Under the pieces are notes generated by a model. The model made no database searches. It worked only from the letters and a program-made list of their open reading frames with translations, and was not told where the DNA came from. From Neisseria iguanae (lineage in GTDB: Bacteria > Pseudomonadota > Gammaproteobacteria > Burkholderiales > Neisseriaceae): a stretch of 64,000 nt of DNA. Made by a program: the position numbers and the translations under genes. Below, one piece after another: positions 45,969 through 57,545 of the stretch. Each line of letters begins with the position of its first letter. The stretch's first letter is position 1. The stretch is from NCBI RefSeq assembly GCF_003013245.1, contig NZ_PXYY01000002.1, forward strand, positions 1 through 64,000, given 5' to 3'.

Positions 45969-46568
45969 TTAAGGTTTTTCATAAAGGAAATGGCCTAATT
46001 TATCGGCTTTTGTGTGCAGATAACGTTCGTTTTCAATATTTTCACCAACCTGTAACGGAATACGCGCTACCACATTGATGCCGGCTTTTTGCAACGTTTT
46101 GATTTTTTCCGGATTGTTGGTCAAAAGTTTCACTTCATGAACCCTCAAATAATCGTAAATGCTTTTGGCCAAAGTGAAATCACGTGCATCCACCGGCAGG
46201 CCGAGTTCGACATTGGCTTCTACCGTATCACGGCCTTGGTCTTGCAATTGATAGGCACGGATTTTGTTAATCAAACCAATTCCGCGGCCTTCCTGACGCA
46301 AGTAAACAATCACGCCCCGACCTTCTTTCTGTACTGCCTGCATGGCTGCCTCCAATTGCGGGCCGCAATCGCATTTTTGCGAGAATAGGGCATCACCGGT
46401 TAAACATTCCGAATGAATACGCGACAAAACCGGCAGGCCGTCTGAAACACCACCCATCACCAACGCCACATGTTCTTGACCGCTTTCTTCTTCAAAACCA
46501 TGCATGGTAAAGACGCCGAATTCAGTCGGCAGCCTGCATGAGGCCACAAATTTCACTGCTTTAGCCAT
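45969..46568 (-). CDS. ribA: GTP cyclohydrolase II
   Basis: 199 residues. Opens GTP to the pyrimidine precursor of riboflavin. Zinc-binding cysteines are in [19 protein letters not shown] near 55-73; the substrate/catalytic block [20 protein letters not shown] is near 88-107; and [20 protein letters not shown] with VARIPL closes the fold. It is the stand-alone form, not fused to RibB. It overlaps the upstream GAF-like gene by 8 bases, so the two are probably co-transcribed. Confidence 0.96.
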   Translation of the reverse strand: MAKAVKFVASCRLPTEFGVFTMHGFEEESGQEHVALVMGGVSDGLPVLSRIHSECLTGDALFSQKCDCGPQLEAAMQAVQKEGRGVIVYLRQEGRGIGLINKIRAYQLQDQGRDTVEANVELGLPVDARDFTLAKSIYDYLRVHEVKLLTNNPEKIKTLQKAGINVVARIPLQVGENIENERYLHTKADKLGHFLYEKP

Positions 46569-47235
46569 GTTGCACTTCCTCGTCTTCTACTACGTTCAGA
46601 AGCGCTTTCATCGGCTCGCTTAAAACCAGTGACAAAGCTGTCCATTCGGTTAACGCGGCATCATTGAGTTGGTTTTTGTCGTTAAATTCAATATGTACCA
46701 CACCCAAAACTGCGCCACTACCTGTACAAACCGGCACTGAAACCTGAGCTTGGCTTGCTGCATTGCGTTCGCCTGAAATCTCGCCCAATGCAAGCCAGTC
46801 GGCCATGTTGCTGGCGATATTCACCCAGCCGCTTTGTGCCGTGCGGCTGGCCAGATAAATCCGGCTGTTGTCTTCGTTCACGTCCAAATGAGGTTCTAGA
46901 AAGACGCCTTGCCAGGTGAGTAAAACCAGTTTCGGTGTCAGTGTTTCAGATGGCATATGCGCGTAAACCGCCGCGCTTTTGATGTCGGCTTGGCGGCTGT
47001 AAACCAAATCCAACGCCATAAAAATCTGCTTTAATAAAGCATCATTGTCCGCATTCGGCTGGATGTGTTCGGTCAACTTAAAACCGGCTTTTTCCGGCCA
47101 CAATACCGAACGGTCAATCGCGGCATTGCCCATATTGGCCACTGCCTGTGCCGCCGCATAAGCGGCATACATACTATCAACAGAGAGCTTCAAACCCTGC
47201 GTTTGCAGGAAATCTTTAATTAATAATCTTGGCAT
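46561..47235 (-). CDS. GAF-like domain protein of unknown function
   Basis: 224 residues from ATG 47235 ([17 protein letters not shown]), with AGGAATG just before it; nine more in-frame codons upstream are unlikely. Residues ~70-200 have the alternating pattern of a GAF domain, with the ending [20 protein letters not shown] typical of GAF strand 5-6. No output domain is attached. It may bind a small ligand. It overlaps ribA, suggesting a link to riboflavin or redox metabolism, but that is inference. Confidence 0.6.
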   Translation of the reverse strand: MPRLLIKDFLQTQGLKLSVDSMYAAYAAAQAVANMGNAAIDRSVLWPEKAGFKLTEHIQPNADNDALLKQIFMALDLVYSRQADIKSAAVYAHMPSETLTPKLVLLTWQGVFLEPHLDVNEDNSRIYLASRTAQSGWVNIASNMADWLALGEISGERNAASQAQVSVPVCTGSGAVLGVVHIEFNDKNQLNDAALTEWTALSLVLSEPMKALLNVVEDEEVQHG

Positions 47236-47405
47236 GTGCCATTCCTCAGGATGCAGTAGCAAGACCGTCTGAAAAGGCGAATCAAACTTTTCAAGCGGCC
47301 GTCAAATGGATTACTTATTCGAATATGATGTTGATTATACCTTTTTTTAAAGTTCAATAGGCTTTGCATGATTTTTAATTATGTGTATAATCCGCTTCTC
47401 AATTG

Positions 47406-47490
47406 GCGGACGTGGCGGAATTGGCAGACGCACCAGATTTAGGTTCTGGCGCCGTGAGGTGTGAGAGTTCGAGTCTCTCCGTCCGCACCA
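47406..47490 (+). tRNA. tRNA-Leu (anticodon TAG)
   Basis: 85 bases with the long variable arm of a class II tRNA. GCGGACG / CGTCCGC acceptor pairs fully; anticodon arm CCAGA-TTTAGGT-TCTGG; variable arm GCGCCGTGAGGTGT; T-arm GAGAG-TTCGAGT-CTCTC; CCA encoded. It is the probable integration site of the P4-like element that begins ~200 bases downstream. Confidence 0.97.
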
Positions 47491-47495
47491 TACTC

Positions 47496-47526
47496 AAAAA
47501 AAGCTGCTTTTTTAAGCAGCTTTTTT
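47496..47526 (+). terminator. Terminator of tRNA-Leu
   Basis: AAAAAGCTGCTT pairs with AAGCAGCTTTTT around a 4-base T loop, with T-run, six bases after the tRNA CCA. Confidence 0.85.
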
Positions 47527-47695
47527 ACGTCTGTTACCGTCTAAAAAATCTACAAATCCCTTACTGTAATTGGCCTTCAGACTGATTGCTCTATCACTCA
47601 GCCCCTTTTCTTGTCTGTTATAGTCTGATAACGTCTGATTGAATCAACAAACTTTTGGGGGTAGTGAAAAATACCCTTAGAAAAAATACCCCCAA

Positions 47696-48865
47696 ATGCC
47701 TTTCAACGACCGACAAATAAAGAATGCAAAACCAAAAGACAAGCCCTATAAACTAGCAGACGGCAAGGGCTTGTTTCTGTTAATCACACCCGCAGGAGGT
47801 AAATTATGGCGGCTGAAATACTGCTTTGACAGTAAAGAGAAGTTGTTATCTATCGGCAAATACCCTGCTATTGCATTGGTAGAAGCACGCGCTGCCGCCG
47901 ATGAAGTACGGCCATGATTGCAGCCAAGCAAGACCCCGCCGCCGCCAAGCAGCAGGAAAAGCAGGCGCGAAAGGCAGCCACCCTGAATACTGTTGAACAT
48001 ATCGCCCGAGACTGGCACAACACCTATTTGCACATTTATGAGCCTGATAACGCTAAGCGGATATTGCGCTATCTTGGATTGGAAGTTTTCCCCACCATAG
48101 GCGCAATGCCGATAAAAGACATCAAGCCCTTGCATATCCGCGCCATGTTGGACAAGATTTTAAAGCGCGACATCAACAGCACCGCCGAAAAAATACGGCA
48201 ATGGGTATCAAAGGTTTTTGATTATACAACGCGCCTAAAGCTGGCAGACGGCAATCCCGTGAGCGCATTTACCGGCTATATATCCCGAAAAAAGCCGCTA
48301 TCCACCGCCACGCCTTGCCAAAAGAAGAGCCGACCGAGTTTTACCGCCGTCTGATACGGGCAGACATACACCAGCAAAACCGTATCTTGGTTATGCTGAT
48401 TATGCTTTGCTTTGCCCGTAACAACGAGATATGTGGTGGACAATGGCAAGAGATAGATTTTCAATCGGCTATATGGCAAATACCCCCAGAGCGCATGACC
48501 CCCCCGCTTGCACGTGATACCGCTATCAGATTGGACGTTAGAGTTACCGACAGAGCTGAGGCCATAGCCGCTTTATGTTTCCCAGCCGTGTAAATCCTGA
48601 TAACTATGCAAGCGAAAACACGGCAGGCAAGATTATCAACAACATGGGCTATAAAGACATTGCCACCCCACACGGATTCAGAGCCTTAGCAAGCAGCACG
48701 CTACACGAACAAAGTTTTAATACACACGCCATTGAAGCGCAATTAGCGCATTTGAAAGTGAACAGGGTAAATGCAGCCGATTACCTAGACGAGCGCAAAG
48801 CCTTTATGCAATGGTACAGCGCCTTTTTACGCGGCCATTATGAAGCCGCCAAATCGGCGGTTTGA
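47696..48865 (+). pseudogene. P4-type tyrosine-recombinase integrase, multiply frameshifted
   Basis: Four frame pieces in order: DUF4102-type N-terminal domain (FNDRQIKNAKPKDKPYKLAD, then GKGLFLLITPAGGKLWRLKY); core-binding domain (NTVEHIARDWHNTYLHIYEP and KPLHIRAMLDKIL); catalytic part with the arginine region LCFARNNEICGGQWQEIDF; and HGFRALASSTLHEQ (HxxR) plus AADYLDERKAFMQWY with the catalytic tyrosine. Three frame changes (near 47910, 48300 and 48570) make it dead. P4/CP4-57-like integrases use tRNA 3' ends, fitting the adjacent tRNA-Leu. Confidence 0.9.
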
Positions 48866-48889
48866 TTTACTTGGCTAAAGCCGTCACTG

Positions 48890-49240
48890 CAATCGGAATC
48901 CCACGGCAAAGACCGTTTCAGATATGACGACCTAGACGGACAAGGCACATTCTTTTGCAACCAATACGGCGCAGGGGACGGTTTTAGTTTGATTATGCAC
49001 TACTTGAATTGCGATTTTTAGATGGCCTTGCAGCGAGTGGCCGCTATTTGTGGCAGACCATGACAGCCCGATAAGTACAGGGCAACACGCCGCACATGAC
49101 TTAGCGGTACACGCCATCAAACAGGGTATCAAGTCCAGCCTGTATTATCCTACAGACAGCAGGCCATGACTTACTGGACGAACTAGTCACCCTGAAACGA
49201 CCGGCGGCGGCTATCATCAACAGTCTGAAAAATGTCTGAT
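48890..49240 (+). pseudogene. Remnant of a P4 alpha-like primase
   Basis: The translation HGKDRFRYDDLDGQGTFFCN then QYGAGDGFSLIMHYLNCDF matches the zinc-ribbon start of P4-type primase-helicases (CGGKDRFRFDD...GTWFCxxCGAGDG). Stops and shifts follow within 40 codons; shorter pieces (MALQRVAAICGRP) continue the decayed frame. Confidence 0.7.
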
Positions 49241-49336
49241 TGAACTGGCTAACCCGTGCAGCAGGCAAAAAAACAGACGGCCTGAAAAGCCGTCTGAAAG
49301 CCTGTTACTTTGCACCACTATGAGAGAAGATTCAGA

Positions 49337-49522
49337 ATGAATACACAGATTGTAAAAGAAACAGCGGCAACCATCAACGCCGCCGATTTAACTATCGATA
49401 TTGAATCGCTGGCAGGTTTAAAACCACGCTTTGAATGTTTGCCATCGGGCGTATTTTGGGTAAACATCAAAACCGACAAACAAGGAGAGCCGGTAGAAGA
49501 GCGCATACTGGTTACAGCATAG
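49337..49522 (+). pseudogene. N-terminal scrap of a DUF927-type mobile-element protein
   Basis: 61 residues from ATG 49337 (NTQIVKETAATINAADLTI, then LKPRFECLPSGVFWVNIKTD and GEPVEERILVTA). The KPRFxxxPxGVxWxxI-K segment resembles the start of DUF927 helicase-like proteins of P4/PICI-type elements. It ends abruptly where the family normally continues for hundreds of residues. Translation may still occur. Confidence 0.45.
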
Positions 49523-49865
49523 AAAAACCTTAAAACTCCCGATTCATAAGGCTTTTTGTCTATGCCACTTTAAATAGCCACCCTAAATTTCCTACCCGGC
49601 CATTCGCGATGTTTGAAACAGACACAAATTTCAAATATTTCATTCATTACAAAAATCCACATTAAATTCTCAAAAAGCTACATTTAGCAATAGAGTTGGG
49701 CATCAGACCTGTCATTTCTTAGTGAGAATAGTTCATCTAATATATTTGATAATTGCAATCAAACTCAAAATATTAATAAAAAATAAATAAACAATAATAT
49801 ATGTTATATTATATTAATTTATGATAAATTTAATACTGGCCAAATAAATTATTCATAGTTGCCCC
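49523..49865. promoter_or_regulatory. AT-rich upstream region of the TPS locus
   Basis: 343 bases, strongly AT-rich from 49730 onward, with no gene. TATATT/TATTAT boxes at 49798-49825 are possible -10 elements. TTTGATAATTGCAATCAAA (about 49747-49765) is an imperfect palindrome that could bind a regulator; its match to a Fur box is weak. The sharp rise in AT marks the left junction of the TPS segment with the P4-like debris. Confidence 0.4.
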
Positions 49866-51625
49866 ATGAGAATTCATCAAAACTGCCATTTGATATTTCG
49901 CCTTTGTGCGGGTTTGTTCTTATGTATGACTAGCTCTCACCTTCTGGCTGATGAAACTGAAAGAGAATTCGTCCGCCAGCAACAGAGGCAGCGCATGGAG
50001 GAAGAAAGACTGAGTCGTCATGAAGATGTGCGTCTGGAATGGGCGAATCCCGATATAGAGATTCAACTGAACAAACTGAACGAGACTCCTTGTGTCGTGG
50101 TTAATGAGATTCATATTGCTGATGCAGCGGGGAAATTTTCTTCCCTTTTGCCCAAACTGATTAAAAAATCCGGATTTGAACCGAGTGTCTTGGCAGTCAG
50201 GGGGTTCGGCTTTTACAAACATACGCTCAAAATATTGTTATTGAAAAAGGCTTTATCACATCCCAAGTGATTATTGAGCCACAAGATCTCAACAGCGGCA
50301 AGCTGGTTATTACTGTTGTGCCGGGACGGGTGTCGGCTTTACATATCCAAGCAGAGCAAGCGAATACGTTTTTATCAGGTCATACCCCTATTTTAGGCAA
50401 TATATTCCCGATTCGTTCTGAAGATATTCTCAACCTGCATCGTTTGGAACAAGGTTTGGAAAACCTGCACCGTTTATCTACCGTAGAGAGCAATATCCGT
50501 ATCGAGCCGTCAGAAAAACAGGGCTACAGCGATATTGCCGTTACATGGCAGCAGTCAAAACCTTTTTTAGTCACATTGGGATTGGATGACTCAGGCAGTA
50601 AGGCAACCGGTAAAAATCAGTTTTATACCGGTTTTTCTTTGGACAATCCTTTGCGGTTGGGTGATTTTCTGCATATTTCCTACCGCAGGGAAATCGGACA
50701 TAAGCGCAAATTGACCGACAGTGAAGGCAATCATACCGGCAGCCGTTCCCGCTCATACAGCCTGCATTATTCTCTGCCTGTTAAAAATTGGCTCTTCTCA
50801 TTTAATCACAGCCATTACCGTTATCACGAAGCCACGGAGGGCTTTTACCGTAATTATGATTACAGCGGTAAAAGCATCAACAGCCGTTTCGATGCAGACC
50901 GGGTTATTTATCGGGACGGGCGGCATAAGACCATAGCGGGGCTGTGGCTGTGGCGGCAGCAGATTCATAAATATATTGACGACAGCGAATTGGAGGTTCA
51001 ACGCCGCCGCAGTGCGGGTTGGGCAGCCGGGCTCAGGCATAAATCGCAGTTGGGGCAGTACAGCTTGTACGGTGCGGTTACTTATAAACGCGGAACAGGG
51101 ATGCTGAAGAGTTTGAAAGCACCTGAAGAATATGATTCCAACAACGGCACCATCGGCGGAACTTCACGTATGAAAGTGATTACAGCCGAACTTGCGGTTG
51201 CCGCACCTTTTAAAATCGGCCGGCAGTTATTTACAGCCGACAGTAATTTAAACCTGCAATGGAATAAAACCCCGTTAACGCCGCAAGACAAACTTTCATT
51301 GGGCGGCCGCTATACCGTAAGGGGATTTGACGGGGAGCAGAGTATTACAGGAGAACGGGGCTGGTATTGGCAGAACAATCTGGGCTGGCACTACCGGCCT
51401 TCACACCAAGTTTATCTCGGTATCGACAGCGGCCATGTTTCAGGCCGGAGTACCGAAGGTCTGGACAAACAGCGGCTGACCGGGGCTGCCTTAGGGATAA
51501 AGGGCAGTATCAAGGCAGGCGGCATGTTTCACTATGATGTTTATGCCGCCAAACCGTTAGACAAACCGGATCATTTTCAGACGGCAAAGACCGTTTATAA
51601 CTTCAATCTTTATTACCGCTTTTAA
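49866..51625 (+). pseudogene. tpsB: TpsB-family outer-membrane transporter, one-base frameshift
   Basis: Signal peptide HLIFRLCAGLFLCMTSSHLLA, then a glutamine/arginine-rich linker and POTRA1 (ETPCVVVNEIHIAD...KSGFEP). Near 50181-50185 one base is missing: the frame FEP continues as ECLGSQGVRLLQTYAQNIVI in the next frame (POTRA1 end), then POTRA2 (KLVITVVPGRVSALHI) and a ShlB/FhaC-like 16-strand barrel with GGRYTVRGFDGEQSITGERG (near 51303-51360) and the aromatic C-terminus NFNLYYRF. The whole span is 1760 nt, one short of a multiple of three. Repaired, it would be ~586 residues and export TpsA. Confidence 0.85.
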
Positions 51626-51676
51626 AAATTCAGTTCAAGCAGACTCATCCATTTATTGTTTTAAGGGAGACAATTG

Positions 51677-54600
51677 ATGAATAAGCATTTATTCCGCATC
51701 ATCTTCAATCACAAACGCGGCCAGATGGTGGCCGTATCGGAACGCACATCCGCCCAAGGGAAAAGTCCGCAAAACAGTCAGGCAACAACAACAACCGTAT
51801 TGGCGGAGTTGGTGCATCATCGGTTTTGCACAGGCTCAAATGATTGCCGACAGCGCAGCACCGGCAAAACAACAACCCGTTATCTTAAAACACAGCAACG
51901 GCGGTCCGCTGGTCAATATCCAAACCCCGAATGCGTCAGGCTTGAGCCATAACCGCTACACCCGCTTCGATGTCGATGCGGCAGGCGCGGCATTGAATAA
52001 CAACCGCAACAGCAATCCGCATCTGGTAAAAGGCGCAGCCTCAACCATACTCAACGAAGTCCGTTCAATCGAGCCGAGCCGTTTGAACGGCATTATTACA
52101 GTAAAAGGACAAAAAGCAGACGTTATCATTGCCAATCCAGCCGGTATCAGCGTCAACGGCGGCGGGTTTAAAAACACCGGCCGCGCCACACTGACGACCG
52201 GTACGCCGCAATTCAAAGACGGCGCACTGCATTTGAATGTCAGCAAAGGGCATATCGACATCGGTAGTGCCGGATTCGACAGCCGTGGTGCGGACTATAC
52301 TGAGATTCTCAGCCGTTCGGCTGCCATTGCCGGTAAGTTGAATGCTCGGCAACTGTCTGTTTCTGCCGGTGCTCAAAGCATAGACTATGCAAACGGTGAA
52401 ATAACAAGTGGTCAACCCAGCGGCAAAGCCCCTACAGTGGGCATAGACACGGCTGCCTTGGGCGGCATGTACGCCGACAGCATTTTATTGATTGCCAACG
52501 ACAAAGGTATAGGCATCAACAATGCAGGCACCTTGCAGGCTACACGGACACTTATCGTTACCTCGGCCGGCCGTATTGAAAACAGCGGCACTATCCGCAC
52601 CACTGCTGCTTCAACCGATAGTCATCCTACCTATTTGGGTTTGGAAACCGGCAGTAGTGACGGTCATGGTTCCATCGTTTCCCAAAAAGGCAGAATCGAA
52701 ACCAACGGTATGCTGGTTATTGATGCCGGTCAAGATCTCACGCTGAACCAAACCGCAGTCAGCCAGCGTCATAGCAGCAATCATGCCCTTATTCTCAATG
52801 CAAAAGGCCGTCTGAATATTAATGACAAAACCACTGTGGCCAATCAAGGCGGCAATATCATCATGGCCGCTCAAAATAATCTTACCGTCGGTGCGGCCAA
52901 AATCGAAAGCAAGGGCGGCATCAGCAGCAACAGCGGCGGCAATGCCGTTTTGAACAAAGCGGCCAATCTGGTTTCAGCGGGGGACACCGTCTTATTGGCC
53001 AATGGCAATATTGACAGCAGCGCGGCCATACAGTCTGCCGCCGGCAGCATACACATCGAAGCCGCCAAACCGGTTATCAGCGATAACGGCACTCCTTCCA
53101 ATATCCGTTTGCAGGGCAGTATCCATGCCGCTGAAAACATCGCAGTATTGGCAGATAACGATATTGATACCGCAGCTTCGGCCATCCGTTCTGCCAAAAA
53201 CCTTTACCTGCACGGGGACGGCAACGTCAGACTGAACATCGATGCAGCCTTACCCGGACAAACCGCCACCGTCAGCATACAGGCGGGTAAACATGCAAAC
53301 CTGCAAACAGCCCAAGCGCAAACCCTGACCGCCGCCCAAGATTTGACCGTCCGTGCCGGCAGTATCGGTGTCGACCGGGTCAATTTGGCTGCGGGCAAAG
53401 GCAGGCTCAGTTTGGAAGCGCAAAACGGCGACATCAAGCTGACCAAGGGTAATAATAATCTACAACTGACAGCCGAACGCAATCTCAGCGTTAACGCATT
53501 GGCAGGCAACATCGTTTCAGACGGCCTCCATGCCGAATCGCGCAAAGGTTACAGCAGTCTGTTCGCATCAGGCAATGTCGATTTGAACAGCAAAGCAGCA
53601 GGTGCGCCTGTCAGCCAGATTAAAGGCAGAACCGCCGTCAATATCGGCTCGGTCGGACAAGGCCGCCTGAAAACCGATAATGCCGACATTCAGGCAGGCG
53701 CAGGTGATGTCTATCTGAGCGGCGGCAGCGAATTGAAACTGGGTAACGGGCAGCAGCGCAATGCCATTAATGGTAATCATATCCATATCGAAAGTAGAGA
53801 CGGGGACATTAGCGCACAAAATATTCATTTCAATGCCAAAGCCTCTCTGAAAATCGATGCTGACCAAACCCTAAATATCCACAACAGTAAGCTCAACTCC
53901 AATCATAATACCTTACTAAACTCCACAAATGGTCATATCAGCTTAAATAGTTTAAATGCTTATTCGCGTCGCCATATGAGTATTACCGCTCAAGGCAAGC
54001 AAAAAGGACAAATTCTGCAGAATGATAAACAGAATAGCAATAACAGCTTGGTTGCTGATGGTGTTTTATCGTTCAACAGTAAAGGCATTCAGATACTTGA
54101 CAATACTACTTTGCGCGGTGGTGCAATTAGTATCAAATCTGGCGGCATTATCAAACGAGGTCCCATAGATTGGGAAACGCAAGATACAGCGGTAATGCGT
54201 GAGGGTGAGATGAAGCATTTAGCCGGAATGATGTCTATTGAATCAACAGGAGGCATTCAGTTAACTATTGAGGCTGCCAATCGAATTATTTCAGCAGGCG
54301 ATTTGTCCATACAGCACAATGGAAAATTTAAAGTCATCTCTAAAACGGGCAATAATGGCAATCCAAGTGCACAAATTTCCTCTATTTCCGCTAAAGGTAA
54401 TATAGGAATTGTGGCAAGTGAGATAGACATGGATGCGGCAGACATTAACGCAGGAAAAGATTTGGCTTTAGTTTCAACCAAGGGGGACGTTGAAATTAAA
54501 AGCATCAGAAATACTTTCAACAACTATATTTCTGAGGAACGAGTAAATCAACTACGCAAAGAATTGGCTCATGTATCACATGAATTAAAAGTATTGAAAG

Positions 54601-57545
54601 AAAAACAATCAGCTTTGGAAAAGACTTCGGAATATCAAAAATTAGATAATATGCTGGTAGATATTTTGGAGGCTCATGCTATTGACCCTGGCTATGCCGC
54701 TCCTATTGATATGGTAGCCACTATTGAAAGAAACAAATTGCAACCGAATAATTGGAGTGACATTAAAGCAAAAATGTGGCCGAATCGAAATCGTATAGAA
54801 GCACTCAGTTCTCAAGAAACCATACTTAAAAAAAGCCTATCGGTTCTTCAAAATCCCGGCAAAGGCCATGAAAGTCAAAGATCTGTCTTAAAAGGAGAAA
54901 ATGTTACACTGCTTTCCGCAGGAGGTATCAGCATTCAAGGATCTAAAATCAATGCTGCCAAAGAGTTAAATATACAAGCAGCAGGAATTCTGCCTGCCCC
55001 TAGTCTCGAAGAGATACAGGAAGGACAGCTGCAATCTGCGGTCAATATCAGCGGGATATTTGATACCTTTGAATATGGTCAGCAAAATAGTGATAAATAT
55101 GCCTATGCTATTTTCAACAACCCCTCTGATTTATCGGGCAACACCGGTGTCACCATCATGGCTCCAAATGCACACGAAAATAGCCGTATAATTTTAGGTG
55201 CGACCAATATTATTGCCAATAACGGAAAAATCAAACTGCAATCGTACGGTGATCAATTTTACTATGTAGGGCAAGGTGAGCTATTTACTTTCGACAAAAG
55301 AAGTTATAAAACAGGTAAGTTCTATAACCGAAAACACGTTACCGAAATAAAAGAACATAAAAATGCTGAAGCAGATCCTGTCAGCCTTAGTGCATCTAAA
55401 GGAATTGAGATAAAATCAGGAGGCAGTATCGATGCTTATGCTACTGAGTTTGATGCCCCTAAAGGAACAGTCAATATAGCAGCTGGCCGTAAACTTACCT
55501 TGCGTGCTGTTGATGAACTTAATTACGACAAACTTGACAGTCGTAAAAAGAGTAAATTCCTTGGTATTACCTACAACAAGACCCATGATACTTCAACTCG
55601 GGTTATGCAGACAGCACTCCCAAGCCGGATTGTTGCCGAATCTGCCAACCTGCAATCAGGCTGGGACACCAAACTTCAAGGAACACAATTTGAAACTACA
55701 TTGGACGGTGCCGTTATTCGTGCAGGTGTAGGTGAACAAGCACGCTCTGATGCCAAGATTATTCTAGAAGGCATTAAAAACAATATTTATACCGAGACGG
55801 TAAGTAATAATAAGTCCGCTTTTTGGCAAAAGCAGGCCGGACGCGGCAGCAATGTTGAAACCCTACAACTTCCAAGTTTTAGCGGTCCGGTTGCTCCTAT
55901 ATTATCCGCACCCGGCGGCTACATCGCCGACATCCCCAAAGGCCGTCTGAAAACCGAGATTGAAAAGCTGGCCAAACAACCCGAATACGCCTATCTGAAA
56001 CAGCTTCAGACGGCCAAAAACGTCGATTGGAAACAGGTATAACTTGTCTACGATAAGTGGGACTATAAGCAGGAAGGGCTGACCGGTGCTGGGGCAGCGG
56101 TTATCGTCATTATCGTTACCGCACTGACTTACGGTGCGGGAACCGGCGCAGCTGCGGGTACAGCCGGCGGAGCGGCTGCGGGAGGAACAGGAACCGCAGC
56201 AGCAGGTACTGCCGCCGCAACAACGGCGGCAAGTACGACCGCTTCCACATTGGCCGCCATGAAAACCGCAGCCTTGGCCAGCCTTTACAGCCAGGCAGCC
56301 GTTGCCGTTGTCAATAACAAAGGCGATGTCGGCAAAGCCTTAAAAGAATTGGGTACAAGCCAAACGGTTAAAAACACCCTGACCGCCGTCTTAACCGCAG
56401 GTGCATTGGAAGGCATGAGCGGCCTTACGGCCAATGCCGCGCAGCAGGTTGCTTCGGCAACAGAAGTGTCCCAACTGGGTAATCTGACCGGCAATCTGAT
56501 AAATGCGGCAGCTGCGGCCAATAGCGGCAAGTGTCAGGACGGTGCGATTGGGGCGGCTGTCGGGGAGATTGTTGCTGAAATGTACGGCAGACCCAAGAAT
56601 ACGGCCGAATCATCTAAATTATTAGAATATGCTAAGGCAGTAGCTGGCGTGACGGCTATGTTGACAGGAGGAGATGGAAATACAGCTATGCAGTCGGCTG
56701 AAATTGCAGTGAAATATAATTTTCTCTCACCTAAAGAAAATGAAAAACTAAATGAACTATTAAAGAAATTTGAAAAACAATCAATTTTATCAGCAGATTT
56801 TTGGCTAAATAGGGCGAATGATGCTGATTCAATGGAATTGTTACGTCTTTTAATAAAAGATCAATATAGCGATGAACTTCTTGTGAAATTTAGTCAAAAT
56901 AAGCAACTTAGCCAAGCAGAATTATTTGATTTAGCAAGTTTTCTAACTAATTATAATAATGATGGGGGTAATGTTTATGCTTTAATATCATCAAAAGGTA
57001 GCCAAATAAAGTCATTAACACAAGTTGAACAAATTACAGTTGCAAAAAAAGCAGCATTACGTAACCTGTCTAGACTTAATTCTTTTGACTATAGATTAGG
57101 AAAGAGTACATCTGAAGGTTTACTTTTAGCGGGTATTTATTTCACAAATTCAGAATTAGCCACCTTGTACAAAGGAGTTATGTCTAGACCTACATTAAAA
57201 ACGTCATTAATTTCAGGTGGAATAGGAGCTACTATCTCATCTACAACAAATGTGGTACCGCAAATTATAACCTGTGCTAAAAATGGAACTAGTATAACAG
57301 ATTGTTCTAGCCATATTGATATAAAAAAAGTTGTCATTGCAGGAGGAATCGGATTCATACAAGGCGGTTCAAATGGATTGGCTTCAAGTGCTGCTGGATA
57401 TAGGCCATTTAGTTGGATTAAACCACGTGAGACAGGGAAAATAGTTCCCATTGTTATTTATGGTAATAGCTCAGCACTAGGAGCATCAACTTCTACTGCT
57501 GTTCAGGGAATTTATGAGAAATATAAGAAAAAGGAGGGGGAATAA
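51677..57545 (+). pseudogene. tpsA: Giant TpsA (FHA/CdiA-like) exoprotein with frameshift and nonsense codon
   Basis: ATG 51677 opens the extended signal peptide (NKHLFRIIFNHKRGQMVAVS), which breaks at ~51815: one extra base moves TTTTVLAELV to the frame IIGFAQAQMIADSAAPAKQQ. The TPS domain follows (LVKGAASTILNEV; NPAGISVNGGGFKNTG), then ~900 residues of filamentous hemagglutinin-type repeats, a coiled-coil insert (LRKELAHVSHELKVLKEKQS, about 54540-54640) and the usual segment SAPGGYIADIPKGRLK. TAA at 56040-56042 replaces a sense codon (KQV-stop-LVYDKWDYKQEG). The frame then continues to 57545 through a hydrophobic glycine/alanine-rich stretch, the pre-toxin region, and an AT-rich C-terminal domain of ~310 residues without recognised family. 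Intact length would be ~1955 residues. Confidence 0.85.
56600..57545 (+). other. Variable C-terminal toxin-like domain of TpsA
   Basis: After NAAAAANSGKCQDGAIGAAVGE the base composition turns AT-rich and similarity to generic TpsA ends near SAEIAVKYNFLSPKENEKLN, where CdiA-type proteins carry a VENN-like junction. The first part is charged and helical (LNELLKKFEKQSILSADFWL). The last ~110 residues have glycine-rich hydrophobic segments (SLISGGIGATISSTTNVV, KKVVIAGGIGFIQGGSNGL, IVPIVIYGNSSALGAST) and a basic end YEKYKKKEGE. No nuclease motif is apparent. A membrane-acting toxin is inferred. Confidence 0.5.

Noticed and set aside
49747-49765. Possible Fur box upstream of tpsB
   Set aside because: TTTGATAATTGCAATCAAA is palindromic but matches the Fur consensus poorly; left as an unnamed palindrome.
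50160-50230. Programmed -1 frameshift in tpsB
   Set aside because: No slippery heptamer or downstream stem is visible at the joint; a simple one-base deletion explains it.
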